DNA of 64,000 nucleotides from Aurantibacter sp034110465 (GCA_034110465.1 JAWUZD010000006.1:1-64000); one strand, 5' to 3'. Positions 51,569 to 60,821 are shown, counted from the stretch's first letter. A program made the numbers and translations. The notes: generated by a model from the letters alone, not told the origin.

Positions 51569-52690
51569 ATGTCCCAAAAAGGAGAATTAAAAGAAGTTGC
51601 TAAATTATTTTTCAAGTTAGGCTGTATTGCTTTTGGCGGACCAGCATCTCATATAGCAATGATGGAAGACGAAGTTGTTAAAAAGCGACAATGGATGACG
51701 GAACAGCATTTTCTTGATCTTATTGGTGCTACAAATTTAATTCCTGGTCCAAACTCGACAGAAATGACTATGCATTGTGGCTATGAACGCGCAGGTTGGA
51801 GAGGTCTTTTTGTTGCTGGGTTTTGTTTTATTTTCCCTGCAGTTATTATCACATCTGTTTTTGCTTGGATGTATCAAGAGTATGGACAATTACCTAAAGT
51901 TGAACCTTTTATATATGGTATAAAACCTGCTGTTATTGCCATAATTATTATGGCAGCTTATAAACTTGGAAAAAAAGCGATAAAAACAGTAGAACTTGCC
52001 ATTTTAGGATTAATAGCTTTAATAGCGTGTTTGTTTGGTGTTAACGAAATAATTGCGCTTTTTGGAAGCGGTTTATTAGGTCTGCTTCTATATTCATTCA
52101 AAAAAAACACAAATAACTTAAAGAGTTTTTCTCCTTATTTACTTATAACATTACTAAATCCTGTAAAAATTGGAATGCTTAAAACATTTCTAACGTTCTT
52201 AAAAATTGGAGCTATTTTATATGGTAGTGGTTATGTCTTATTTGCATTTTTAGATACAGAATTAGTTGCAAATGGTTGGTTAACTAGACAAGCATTAATA
52301 GATGCAGTTGCTGTTGGACAAATAACACCTGGACCAGTTTTATCTACCGCAACCTTTATTGGTTGGCAATTAAACGGATATATTGGAGCAATTGTAGCTA
52401 CTTTAGGTATTTTTATTCCGTCGTTTATATTTGTTTTAATCTTAAATCCATTAATGCCAAGAATTCGTAAATCTAACATAATTGGCGCTATTCTAGATGC
52501 TGTAAATGTAACTGCTGTTGCTTTAATAATTGCCGTTTGTATAGAAATGGCAAAAGACACCTTAACAGATTGGCGTACCATTCTAATTGCCGTTATAAGT
52601 ATATTAGTTGTATTTGTATTCAAAAAAATAAATAGTGCTTATATTGTTTTATGCGGTGCATTGTTTGGTTATGTGTTGACCTTCATCTAA
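51569..52690 (+). CDS. chrA: Chromate efflux transporter ChrA
   Basis: The 373-residue membrane protein is a two-domain (long-chain) CHR transporter with about ten helices. Each half has its motif: GCIAFGGPASHIAMMEDEVV and LIPGPNSTEMT in the N half, and KIGAILYGSGYVLFAF, VGQITPGPVLSTATFIGW in the C half. CHR proteins export chromate or related oxyanions driven by the proton gradient; chromate is the inference from the family name and not from context. No chromate reductase or ChrB-type regulator is nearby. Confidence 0.9.
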   Translation: MSQKGELKEVAKLFFKLGCIAFGGPASHIAMMEDEVVKKRQWMTEQHFLDLIGATNLIPGPNSTEMTMHCGYERAGWRGLFVAGFCFIFPAVIITSVFAWMYQEYGQLPKVEPFIYGIKPAVIAIIIMAAYKLGKKAIKTVELAILGLIALIACLFGVNEIIALFGSGLLGLLLYSFKKNTNNLKSFSPYLLITLLNPVKIGMLKTFLTFLKIGAILYGSGYVLFAFLDTELVANGWLTRQALIDAVAVGQITPGPVLSTATFIGWQLNGYIGAIVATLGIFIPSFIFVLILNPLMPRIRKSNIIGAILDAVNVTAVALIIAVCIEMAKDTLTDWRTILIAVISILVVFVFKKINSAYIVLCGALFGYVLTFI

Positions 52691-52815
52691 GCAATATATG
52701 CATTGTCATTTTTTTTAACTAAATTAGTTTAATTACTTGAATAGAATAATCTTACTGATTTTACTTCAACATTAAAATGATTATTTATTATTAGTCTTAA
52801 ATTAAATATTACGAG

Positions 52816-53745
52816 ATGAAAACGTTTTTAAAAACAATATTAATAGCATTACTAGTTATTTCTTGTTCATCTAAAGAAAATGAGATTGACAACCAGATTA
52901 TCTATCCTACTTTTGGACCTGAGATTGATGTTACAATTAATGGTTTATCTTTTGACCCTATGGAGCCATTTATTTCTGCTAATGGAAATTATCTTTTTTT
53001 CAATAATTTAAACGATGGTATAAACACAAAGCTCTATTACGCTGCAAAAGTTAACGACTCTACTTTTAATTACGTAGGAGAAATAAATGGGACAAATCAA
53101 GTAACAAGTCCACATTTAGACGCAGTAGCAGATATGGCTTCTAATGGCGATTTTTATTGGACATCTACAAGAAACTATCCAACTGAATTAAACAATCTAT
53201 TTTATGGAAATTTTAACAATGGTAATGTTAGTGATATAGAAAGAGTTCAAGGAGATTTTAATATGAACACACCTGGTTGGTTAGTAATGGATCACGGAAT
53301 CAGTTTAGATGGACAATATTTATACTACAATAATGCTAGATTTGATGATACTAATTGTACTGGAGCTTGCGAAACGACTTTAGGAATTGCTCAAAAAGAA
53401 AGTACTGCAACATTTAATACAATTCCAAATTCTGAAGAAATCTTACAAAACATCAATAACTCCAATTATATTTATTACGCACCTTGTATTAGTAGTGATA
53501 ACCTAGAATTGTATTACACTAGATATTTAAAAGATAATATTACTGCTGCTACATTATTTGAAATTTGTGTTACTATTAGAAGTGATTCTAACGCTGTGTT
53601 TTCAATTCCAAAAGTTCTATTCTCAGAAACAATTTCAAATTTAATTGAAGCACCTACACTTACTTTAGATAAAGAAATTATGTATTACCATCAAAAAACA
53701 TCTAATTCTCATAGAATAGTGATGAGATACAGATCTACTTTATAG
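52816..53745 (+). CDS. Predicted lipoprotein with TolB/PD40-like repeats
   Basis: The 309-residue protein has a lipoprotein signal (MKTFLKTILIALLVISCSSK, lipobox VISC). The mature part has strands of the PD40/TolB type: FDPMEPFISANGNYLFFNNL, LDAVADMASNGDFYWTSTRN, HGISLDGQYLYYNNARFD and APCISSDNLELYYTRYLKD. They suggest a beta propeller of about six blades. Four of its cysteines may form disulfides (one pair is CTGAC). The function is not known; TolB-like propellers often mediate protein contacts in the periplasm. It has its own terminator. Confidence 0.78.
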   Translation: MKTFLKTILIALLVISCSSKENEIDNQIIYPTFGPEIDVTINGLSFDPMEPFISANGNYLFFNNLNDGINTKLYYAAKVNDSTFNYVGEINGTNQVTSPHLDAVADMASNGDFYWTSTRNYPTELNNLFYGNFNNGNVSDIERVQGDFNMNTPGWLVMDHGISLDGQYLYYNNARFDDTNCTGACETTLGIAQKESTATFNTIPNSEEILQNINNSNYIYYAPCISSDNLELYYTRYLKDNITAATLFEICVTIRSDSNAVFSIPKVLFSETISNLIEAPTLTLDKEIMYYHQKTSNSHRIVMRYRSTL

Positions 53746-53773
53746 TTTCGGTTAATTGAACTTTTATAAAAGT

Positions 53774-53816
53774 AAAAACCTGCATTAAAACAAAATGTTT
53801 CAATGCAGGTTTTTTT
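53774..53816. terminator. Bidirectional terminator
   Basis: AAAAACCTGCATT (53774-53786) and AATGCAGGTTTTT (from 53802) pair perfectly around a 15-base loop. It serves the lipoprotein gene and the convergent purC gene. Confidence 0.88.
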
Positions 53817-53835
53817 ATGTAAAATCTTAAACTTC

Positions 53836-54786
53836 TTACTTATTTAAGAAAGCTAAAACGTTTTTTTCTATACGTTCTTGTATATTATCTACGTTAGCTT
53901 TTGTAAAGCTTTCGTCCATAATTTTCTCGTAAAGTTCTATGTAACGTTCGCTAACTGTTTCTATATAATCGCTAGACATTACCGGAACTGTTTGTCCTTC
54001 TAAACCTTGAAAATCATTACTAATTAACCATTGGCGCACAAACTCTTTACTTAACTGTTTTTGAGTTTCGTTTTTATCTTGACGTTCTTGATAACCATCA
54101 GCATAAAAATAACGCGAAGAATCTGGTGTATGTATTTCGTCTATTAAAACAATTTTTCCATCTTTAGTTTTACCAAATTCATATTTAGTATCTACTAAAA
54201 TCAATCCTCTAGAAGCTGCAATTTCTGTTCCGCGAGCAAATAATTTACGGGTATAATCTTCTAAGATAATGTAGTCTTCTTCCGAAACTATGTTTTTAGC
54301 TATAATATCTTCACGCGAAATATCCTCGTCATGATCGCCCATTTCTGCTTTTGTAGCTGGTGTAATTATTGGTGTAAAAAACGCATCGTTTTCTTTCATT
54401 CCTTCTGGCATTTCAACACCACAAAGCATACGCTTTCCTAATTTATATTCTCTAGCTGCATGGCCTGACATATAACCTCTAATGACCATTTCTACCTTAA
54501 AAGGCTCACATAAATGTCCAATTGCTACATTTGGATCTGGAGTTGCTATTAACCAATTTGGGACTAAATCTTCGGTTTGAGCCATAAATTTTGTTGCAAT
54601 TTGATTTAAAATTTGTCCTTTGTATGGAATACCTTTTGGCATAACCACATCAAAAGCACTTAACCGGTCTGTTGCAATCATTACTAATAAGTCATCGTTT
54701 ATATTATAAACTTCTCTAACTTTTCCTTTATAAACACTTTTCTGTCCTGGAAAATTAAAATTACTATTTGTTATAGTCTTACTCAT
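53836..54786 (-). CDS. purC: Phosphoribosylaminoimidazole-succinocarboxamide synthase
   Basis: The 316-residue ATP-dependent ligase (SAICAR synthase) joins CAIR and aspartate in purine synthesis. The motifs are KSVYKGKVREVYNINDDLLV (14-33), ATDRLSAFDVVMPKGIPYKG (38-57), EMVIRGYMSGHAAREY, LVDTKYEFGKTKDGKIVLID, and DEIHTPDSSRYFYADGYQER. The length of about 310 is the long eukaryote-like form usual in Bacteroidota. It lies 52 bp after phoH on the same strand, probably in one transcript. Confidence 0.96.
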   Translation of the reverse strand: MSKTITNSNFNFPGQKSVYKGKVREVYNINDDLLVMIATDRLSAFDVVMPKGIPYKGQILNQIATKFMAQTEDLVPNWLIATPDPNVAIGHLCEPFKVEMVIRGYMSGHAAREYKLGKRMLCGVEMPEGMKENDAFFTPIITPATKAEMGDHDEDISREDIIAKNIVSEEDYIILEDYTRKLFARGTEIAASRGLILVDTKYEFGKTKDGKIVLIDEIHTPDSSRYFYADGYQERQDKNETQKQLSKEFVRQWLISNDFQGLEGQTVPVMSSDYIETVSERYIELYEKIMDESFTKANVDNIQERIEKNVLAFLNK

Positions 54787-54838
54787 CGTTTAAAAGCTTC
54801 AAAATTTTAAAGTTGTAAAATTAAATATTACTTAGCTA

Positions 54839-55792
54839 TTAATCTATATTTTCTATACTTTTATAAGCAGCAATAATCTTTTTAACTAATTTATGTCTAA
54901 TTACATCTTTTTCGTCTAAATAAACCATACCAACACCTTCAACATTCTTTAGAACTAATAAGGCTTCTTTTAGCCCTGAAACTGTATGTCTTGGTAAATC
55001 CACTTGTCCTGGATCTCCGGTTAATAAAAACTTGGCGCTTTTTCCCATTCGAGTTAAAAACATTTTCATTTGTGCGCGAGTTGTGTTTTGTCCTTCATCT
55101 AAAATAACAAAGGCATTATCCAGAGTTCTACCACGCATAAAAGCTAATGGCGCTATCTGAATAGTCCCATTTTCTATATACTGTGCTAAACGTTCTGCAG
55201 GAATCATATCTCGTAACGCATCATATAAAGGTTGCATATATGGATCTAATTTTTCTTTTAAATCGCCAGGAAGAAACCCCAATTTTTCTCCTGCTTCTAC
55301 AGCTGGACGCGTTAGAATAATCTTTTTAACTTCTTTATTTTTTAGCGCTTGCACTGCTAAAGCAACACCTGTATATGTTTTTCCTGTTCCAGCTGGACCA
55401 ATAGCAAAAACCATATCATTTTTACGCATTAACTCTACCAATCTGCGTTGGTTAGGTGTTTGTGCTTTTATTAATTTACCACTTGCGCCATGAACAATTA
55501 CTTCACCGCTTTTAGCAGATGTTTTATAATTGTCATCACCATTACTGGTTAAAACACGTTCAATTACGTTTTCGTCTATCTTATTATATTTAGCAAAATG
55601 TTTTAAAAGCATTTGCATACGCCTTTCAAACTCGTTAAGCATATCTTCGTCTCCTAAAGCTTTAATTGTATTACCTCTAGCTACAATTTTAAGTTTAGGA
55701 TAATACTTTTTTAATAACTTAATATTATCGTTTTGTGTTCCAAAAAACTCTTTTGGAGATACATTTTCTAATTCTATAATAATTTCGTTCAA
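54839..55792 (-). CDS. PhoH family protein (PhoH-like ATPase)
   Basis: The 317-residue protein has an N-terminal KH-like part (LKIVARGNTIKALGDEDMLN) and a PhoH P-loop ATPase: Walker A GPAGTGKT (132-139), PAVEAGEKLGFLPGDLKEKL (about 164-183), and DEGQNTTRAQMKMFLTRMGK with Walker B (ILDEG). It is the YbeZ type rather than the PIN-linked type, and in other bacteria it works with the ribosome-maturation RNase YbeY. No ybeY gene is adjacent here. The promoter is likely in the divergent gap with the SAM-hydrolase gene. Confidence 0.93.
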   Translation of the reverse strand: MNEIIIELENVSPKEFFGTQNDNIKLLKKYYPKLKIVARGNTIKALGDEDMLNEFERRMQMLLKHFAKYNKIDENVIERVLTSNGDDNYKTSAKSGEVIVHGASGKLIKAQTPNQRRLVELMRKNDMVFAIGPAGTGKTYTGVALAVQALKNKEVKKIILTRPAVEAGEKLGFLPGDLKEKLDPYMQPLYDALRDMIPAERLAQYIENGTIQIAPLAFMRGRTLDNAFVILDEGQNTTRAQMKMFLTRMGKSAKFLLTGDPGQVDLPRHTVSGLKEALLVLKNVEGVGMVYLDEKDVIRHKLVKKIIAAYKSIENID

Positions 55793-55832
55793 ATGGCTTA
55801 GGGTTTTTAATGCGTTATTTAATCTAATTTCT

Positions 55833-55840
55833 TAGCTTTG
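55833..55840 (+). promoter_or_regulatory. -7 promoter element for the 55914 gene
   Basis: TAGCTTTG matches TAnnTTTG and lies 73 bases before the start codon. A clear TTG upstream was not found. Confidence 0.5.
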
Positions 55841-55913
55841 TTTAAGATATGAAATTAATGAAAATTCTTTATTAATTTTATCTAAAATTTAATAAAAATA
55901 TCAACATTTATTA

Positions 55914-56768
55914 ATGGCTATTATAACATTAACTACAGACTTTGGCGAAAAGGATCACTTTGCTGGTGCTATTAAAGGTGCTATCTATAGTGAACAACCT
56001 GATGTTAGAATTGTTGATATTTCTCATTCTGTTTCGCCCTTTAATATTCCTGAAGCTGCTTATATTATTCAAAATGCCTACACTAGTTTTCCAAAAGGAA
56101 CTATTCATATTATTGGAATTGACTCAGAATTAAACCAAGAAAACAAACATATTGCTCTAAAATTAGACGATCATTATTTTATTTGTGCCAATAATGGTAT
56201 TTTAAGTATGATTACTAATACGATTGTGCCAGAAAAAATGGTGGAAATAAATATTCATGATAATGTACAAACCAGCTTTCCTGTTTTAGATGTCTTTGTT
56301 CAAGCTGCTTGTCATATTGCTCGTGGAGGAACATTGGAAGTTATAGGAAAACCAATTACAGAAATCAAGCCTATAAAAAATTTGGTACCTTATGTTAACG
56401 AAGAGCAAAATCAAATTATTGGAAGTGTAATATATATAGATAATTATGGAAATGTAATTACAAATATTACTGAAACTTTCTTTGAAAAATTACAGAAAGG
56501 TCGAGAATTTGAAATTTCTGCACGACATAATAAATTTAAAAAAATAGTTACTAAATATAGTGATGTAGTTGATTTTACAAAACCAGAAAATCAGCGTCAC
56601 TCTGAAGGAAAAGGTTTAGTCATTTTTAATGCTTCCAAATATCTAGAAATAGCAATATACAAAAGCAACACACAATCTGTTGGCGGTGCTAGTACACTAA
56701 TGGGATTAAACTATAGAGATACAATTACTATCAACTTTATTAAACCTGAAAGACCTGCCATTTATTAA
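55914..56768 (+). CDS. SAM hydrolase (adenosine-forming), DUF62 family
   Basis: The 284-residue protein belongs to the SAM hydroxide adenosyltransferase family, relatives of chlorinase and fluorinase. Family marks are MAIITLTTDFGEKDHFAGAI (1-20), VDISHSVSPFNIPEAAYI (34-51), GTIHIIGIDSELN, and NNGILSMIT near 92. The C-terminal domain is a small beta barrel (VIYIDNYGNVITNIT). Most members split S-adenosylmethionine into adenosine and methionine with water. Halide use is unlikely from family knowledge but is not tested by any residue I can see. It is 9 bp from the ABM gene. Confidence 0.9.
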   Translation: MAIITLTTDFGEKDHFAGAIKGAIYSEQPDVRIVDISHSVSPFNIPEAAYIIQNAYTSFPKGTIHIIGIDSELNQENKHIALKLDDHYFICANNGILSMITNTIVPEKMVEINIHDNVQTSFPVLDVFVQAACHIARGGTLEVIGKPITEIKPIKNLVPYVNEEQNQIIGSVIYIDNYGNVITNITETFFEKLQKGREFEISARHNKFKKIVTKYSDVVDFTKPENQRHSEGKGLVIFNASKYLEIAIYKSNTQSVGGASTLMGLNYRDTITINFIKPERPAIY

Positions 56769-56777
56769 ATTAAAATT

Positions 56778-57074
56778 ATGCTTGTACGTATTGTAAAATT
56801 AGGAATAGACACCAAACATATTAAAGCTTTTTTAACTAATTTTGAAAGTTCTAAAAAAAGTATAAGAGGTTTTGAAGGCTGCCAATTTCTAGAATTATAT
56901 CAAGAACAAGACAACAAAAATGTCTTTTTTACTTATAGTTATTGGAACTCTGAAACCGATTTAAATAATTACAGACATTCCGATTTATTTCAAGGTATTT
57001 GGGCTAAAACAAAACCAATGTTTAACGCCAAACCTGAAGCTTGGAGTGTAAATAAATTACATAGTTTGAAATAA
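56778..57074 (+). CDS. ABM-domain protein, putative quinol monooxygenase
   Basis: The 98-residue protein has the dimeric ferredoxin-like ABM fold: MLVRIVKLGIDTKHIKAFLT, then KSIRGFEGCQFLELYQEQDN, FFTYSYWNSETDLNNYRHSD, and a C-terminal FQGIWAKTKPMFNAKPEAWS helix and strand. The domain is shared by small monooxygenases acting on quinol-like compounds. The position between the SAM hydrolase gene and gldFG is kept in many flavobacteria, as far as I recall. No catalytic residue can be singled out, so the activity remains a guess. Confidence 0.85.
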   Translation: MLVRIVKLGIDTKHIKAFLTNFESSKKSIRGFEGCQFLELYQEQDNKNVFFTYSYWNSETDLNNYRHSDLFQGIWAKTKPMFNAKPEAWSVNKLHSLK

Positions 57075-57127
57075 AAAACACTTTAGAATAAATCAATTTA
57101 TATCTAAAAAACTAATAACTAAAAAGA

Positions 57128-59521
57128 ATGTTCGCATTATTAAAAAAAGAATTTAACTCGTTTTTTGCTTCACCAATTGGATACTTGGTAATAGGGTTAT
57201 TTCTACTATTAAATGGCTTATTTCTTTGGGTTTTTAAAGGTGATTTTAACATCTTAGATAGTGGCTTTTCCGATTTAAGTCAATTTTTTTTATTAGCACC
57301 TTGGATTTTAATTTTCTTAATTCCTGCGGTTACTATGCGTTGTTTTAGCGATGAAAAAAAACAAGGGACTTTAGAGTTATTATTAACCAAACCCATTAGT
57401 AAATTAAACATTGTTTTGGGTAAGTTTTTTGGCGCATTAATACTAATTGTTTTAGCCTTATTGCCTACTCTATTATATGCATACACAATTAATCAACTAG
57501 GAAGTCCTATTGGTAATTTGGATTCTGGAAGCACTATTGGTTCTTATTTTGGGTTACTGTTTTTAGTAACTGCTTACACAGCAATTGGTGTCTTTGCTTC
57601 TACGCTTTCAGACAATCAAATTGTGGCTTTTCTAATCGCTGTTTTTATTTGTTTTGTGTTCTACATTGGTTTTGAAGGCTTATATGATATTACATCCATT
57701 AAATTTGTTGAATACCTTGGAATGAGCACACATTTTAAAAGTATGAGTCGTGGCGTTATAGATTCTAGAGACTTAATTTACTTTAGTGCTGTAACTATCT
57801 TATTTATTGCATTAACTGTTTTTAAATTACATAAAGAGCAAGGGAAAGCTACTAATTGGAAACAATTTGGCGGATTAATTGCTGGAATTGTTGGTTTTTG
57901 TTTTTTAGGACAAAACTTATACAAACGTTTAGATTTAACATCAGATAAACGTTATACTCTAAATAAAGCAGCATTAGATATTACAGACAAGGCAGATTCA
58001 CCTTTAATGGTTGATGTTTTTTTAGAAGGTGAAAATTTTCCGTCGGAATTTAAACGTTTACAAGCTGAAACGCGTCAGACTTTAGAAGAATTTTCTGCAT
58101 ATAATGACAATATTCAATTCAACTTTATAAATCCTCTTGAAGACGAAGCAACTCGAGATGCCAATATAAAAAGTCTTATGGAACGTGGCTTAATCCCACA
58201 GCAAATAAGTGTTAAAGAAAATGGCTTAAATACACAATTAGTATATGTACCTTGGGCTTTAGCAAGTTATAATGATATAACAGTAAAAATTCCTTTAATC
58301 AAAAATAAATTAGGTGTTTCTCAACAAGAATTAGTGACCAATTCTATTCAGCATTTAGAATATGCATTTGCCGACGGATTTAGTAAATTACTAAATCCTA
58401 AACGCAAGAAAATTGCCATATTAAAAGGAAATAACCAATTACCAGATATTAACATAGCCGACTTTGTAAATAGCATAAAAGAGTATTATTACATTGCTCC
58501 TTTCACTTTAGATAGTGTAGCTTCAAACGCAAATAAAACACTCGAAGATTTAAATAATTACGACTTAATTATATCCGCTAAACCAACCGAAGCCTTTTCT
58601 GAAGAAGAAAAATTAGTATTAGATCAATATACTATGAATGGAGGAAAAAGTCTTTGGTTAATAGATCAAGTAGCCATAGATAAAGACAGTTTATACAATG
58701 AGCAAGGAAAAAATGTAAGTATTGCAAGAGATTTAAATTTAACCGATTTCTTCTTTAAATATGGCGCAAGAATTAATCCTGTTTTAATAAGCGATTTATA
58801 TTCTGCACAAATCACATTAGCATCTGGAGATGGCAGTCAGGCACAATTTCAGCAATATCCTTGGTTTTATTCGCCTTTAGCAAATCCAGATATTAATCAT
58901 CCTATTGTTAATAACATTAATTATGTTAAATTCGATTTTGCCAATCAAATAGATACATTAAAATCTTCAGGTAAATCCGTACAAAAAACTATTTTATTAC
59001 ATTCTTCATCTCTTTCAAAATTAGAAGGATCACCAAGAGAAATAAGTTTAGAAACTGCTACACAACAACCAAATCCTAAAGCATACACCAGACAAAATAT
59101 TCCTTTAGCCGTTTTATTAGAAGGCGAATTTACTTCGGTTTACAACAATAGAGTAAAACCTTTTCAGTTAAAAAAAGAAGCCAATAAGAGTACACCAACA
59201 AAAATGATTTTAATTTCTGATGGTGATATTATTAAAAATGGTGTAAGCAGAAAAGGTCCATTAGAACTTGGTTTTGATCGTGCTTCCGGACAAGTCTATG
59301 GAAACAAAGAATTTTTGTTAAATGCAGTAAATTACCTTTTAGACGAAAATGGACTTATAAACATTAGAACCAAAGAAGTAGATATTGCCTTTTTAGATCT
59401 AAAAAAAGTAACCGAACAAAAAAGTAAGTGGCAAGCTATAAACATTGTGCTTCCACTATTATTTTTAGCTATTTTTGGCGTAGTTTTTAATCTAATTAGA
59501 AGCAAAAAATATAGCGCTTAA
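57128..59521 (+). CDS. gldFG: Fused gliding-motility ABC transporter protein GldF-GldG
   Basis: One uninterrupted 797-residue frame contains two proteins that are separate in Flavobacterium johnsoniae. Residues 1-235 are GldF: an ABC-2 type permease with six helices (MFALLKKEFNSFFASPIGYL, SDEKKQGTLELLLTKPISKL). Residues from about 246 are GldG: one membrane helix (FGGLIAGIVGFCFLG), then NLYKRLDLTSDKRYTLNKAA and a large extracytoplasmic part with a PLEDEATRDANIKSLMERGL segment, ending in a C-terminal helix (WQAINIVLPLLFLAIFGVVF). The joint lies at about 236-246 (nt 57833-57865). The ATPase GldA is not in the window. GldA, GldF and GldG support gliding in F. johnsoniae. Confidence 0.92.
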   Translation: MFALLKKEFNSFFASPIGYLVIGLFLLLNGLFLWVFKGDFNILDSGFSDLSQFFLLAPWILIFLIPAVTMRCFSDEKKQGTLELLLTKPISKLNIVLGKFFGALILIVLALLPTLLYAYTINQLGSPIGNLDSGSTIGSYFGLLFLVTAYTAIGVFASTLSDNQIVAFLIAVFICFVFYIGFEGLYDITSIKFVEYLGMSTHFKSMSRGVIDSRDLIYFSAVTILFIALTVFKLHKEQGKATNWKQFGGLIAGIVGFCFLGQNLYKRLDLTSDKRYTLNKAALDITDKADSPLMVDVFLEGENFPSEFKRLQAETRQTLEEFSAYNDNIQFNFINPLEDEATRDANIKSLMERGLIPQQISVKENGLNTQLVYVPWALASYNDITVKIPLIKNKLGVSQQELVTNSIQHLEYAFADGFSKLLNPKRKKIAILKGNNQLPDINIADFVNSIKEYYYIAPFTLDSVASNANKTLEDLNNYDLIISAKPTEAFSEEEKLVLDQYTMNGGKSLWLIDQVAIDKDSLYNEQGKNVSIARDLNLTDFFFKYGARINPVLISDLYSAQITLASGDGSQAQFQQYPWFYSPLANPDINHPIVNNINYVKFDFANQIDTLKSSGKSVQKTILLHSSSLSKLEGSPREISLETATQQPNPKAYTRQNIPLAVLLEGEFTSVYNNRVKPFQLKKEANKSTPTKMILISDGDIIKNGVSRKGPLELGFDRASGQVYGNKEFLLNAVNYLLDENGLINIRTKEVDIAFLDLKKVTEQKSKWQAINIVLPLLFLAIFGVVFNLIRSKKYSA

Positions 59522-59533
59522 ATGTTAATAAGT

Positions 59534-59568
59534 TTGTTTCCTTATTTTAAGGGTAAACAATATCTTTG
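59534..59568 (+). promoter_or_regulatory. dnaN promoter (TTG, 24 bp, TATCTTTG)
   Basis: TATCTTTG (59561-59568) is a full -7 match, and TTG (59534-59536) lies 24 bp upstream, a little further than usual. It gives dnaN its own transcript separate from gldFG. Confidence 0.6.
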
Positions 59569-59630
59569 TTATCACTAATTATTACAAAAAAAACTGCTAG
59601 TCAGTTTATAATTTACATAAAGTAAAAACT

Positions 59631-60749
59631 ATGAAATTTATAGTATCAAGTACATATTTACTTAAACAATTACAGGTTTTAGGAGGCGTAATTAACAGCT
59701 CTAACACTTTACCAATTTTAGATAATTTCTTATTTGAATTAAACCAGAAGCAGTTAATTGTTTCTGCAAGCGATTTAGAAACTACAATGTCTTCTACTCT
59801 AGATGTAGAAAGTGATAATGAAGGAAGCGTTGCAATACCTGCAAAGTTATTATTAGATACACTAAAGACTTTTCCTGAGCAACCTTTAACATTTGTAATA
59901 GAAGATAACAATACGGTAGAAATTAGCTCTAACCACGGAAAATATGCTTTAGCTTATGCAAACGGAAATGAATTTCCAAAGTCTGTAGCATTAGAAAACC
60001 CAAGTTCTACAACTTTAGCAGGAAACATTTTAGCAACTGCTATTAATAAAACTATTTTTGCTGCTGGAAACGATGATTTACGTCCGGTAATGAGTGGTGT
60101 ATTTTTCCAATTCTCTACAGAAGGTTTAACATTTGTTGCTACAGATGCTCATAAATTAGTAAAGTATTCTCGTGAAGATATTAAAGCATCTGAAACTGCT
60201 GAATTTATAATGCCTAAAAAACCTTTAAACTTACTAAAAGGAATTTTAGCTTCTAGCGAAGAAAACGTAACTATTGAATATAACGATTCTAACGCTAAAT
60301 TCACTTTTGAAAACACGGTTTTAATCTGTAGATTAATTGATGGGAAATATCCTAACTACGAAGCTGTAATTCCAAAAGAGAACCCAAATAAATTAACTAT
60401 AGAACGTAGCCAATTTTTAAGTTCTGTAAGACGTGTAAGTATTTTTTCTAATAAAACTACACATCAAATACGTTTAAAAATAGCTGGTGCGGAATTAAAT
60501 ATTTCTGCTGAAGATATAGACTACTCTAACAAAGCAGAAGAACGCTTAACCTGCGATTATCAAGGCGATGATATGCAAATTGGTTTTAACTCGCGTTTCT
60601 TAACAGAGATGTTAAACAACTTAACATCTGATGATGTACAGTTGGAAATGAGTATGCCAAACCGTGCAGGAATTCTAACACCAATAGATGGTTTAGATGA
60701 AGGAGAACAAGTTACAATGCTTGTTATGCCTGTTATGCTTAATGCGTAA
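59631..60749 (+). CDS. dnaN: DNA polymerase III beta sliding clamp
   Basis: The 372-residue protein is the ring clamp that holds the replicative polymerase on DNA. Three clamp domains of about 120 residues each are visible, with starts at MKFIVSSTYLLKQLQVLGGV, at LAGNILATAINKTIFAAGND plus DLRPVMSGVFFQF, and at LTIERSQFLSSVRRVSIFSN. The hydrophobic C-terminal end VTMLVMPVMLNA closes the partner-binding groove. There is no dnaA or recF beside it, so this is not an origin-type cluster; in Bacteroidota dnaN often stands away from dnaA. Confidence 0.97.
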   Translation: MKFIVSSTYLLKQLQVLGGVINSSNTLPILDNFLFELNQKQLIVSASDLETTMSSTLDVESDNEGSVAIPAKLLLDTLKTFPEQPLTFVIEDNNTVEISSNHGKYALAYANGNEFPKSVALENPSSTTLAGNILATAINKTIFAAGNDDLRPVMSGVFFQFSTEGLTFVATDAHKLVKYSREDIKASETAEFIMPKKPLNLLKGILASSEENVTIEYNDSNAKFTFENTVLICRLIDGKYPNYEAVIPKENPNKLTIERSQFLSSVRRVSIFSNKTTHQIRLKIAGAELNISAEDIDYSNKAEERLTCDYQGDDMQIGFNSRFLTEMLNNLTSDDVQLEMSMPNRAGILTPIDGLDEGEQVTMLVMPVMLNA

Positions 60750-60752
60750 TTC

Positions 60753-60821
60753 TGTTAGCTGTTAGCTGTTAGCTGTTAGCTGTTAGCTGTTAGCTGTTAG
60801 CTGTTAGCTGTTAGCTGTTAG
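60753..60821. repeat. TGTTAGC heptanucleotide tandem repeat, 9.9 copies
   Basis: Nine complete TGTTAGC units plus six bases of a tenth follow one another without error, starting 4 bases after the dnaN stop codon and ending 15 bases before its terminator hairpin. A 7-bp unit in a non-coding stretch of this purity points to slippage, so the copy number is likely variable between isolates. Confidence 0.97.

Noticed and set aside
52231..52623. Minus-strand frame of 130 codons inside chrA
   Set aside because: Antisense shadow; its hydrophobic segments mirror the ChrA helices.
49820..52690. Complete two-component system
   Set aside because: No histidine kinase or receiver domain is encoded here; the regulator is a one-component membrane protein.
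55914..56768. Fluorinase or chlorinase for halogenated metabolites
   Set aside because: The family is dominated by SAM hydrolases and no halometabolite genes are present.
60753..60821. CRISPR-like array
   Set aside because: The units are 7 bp with no spacers, so it is a simple tandem repeat.
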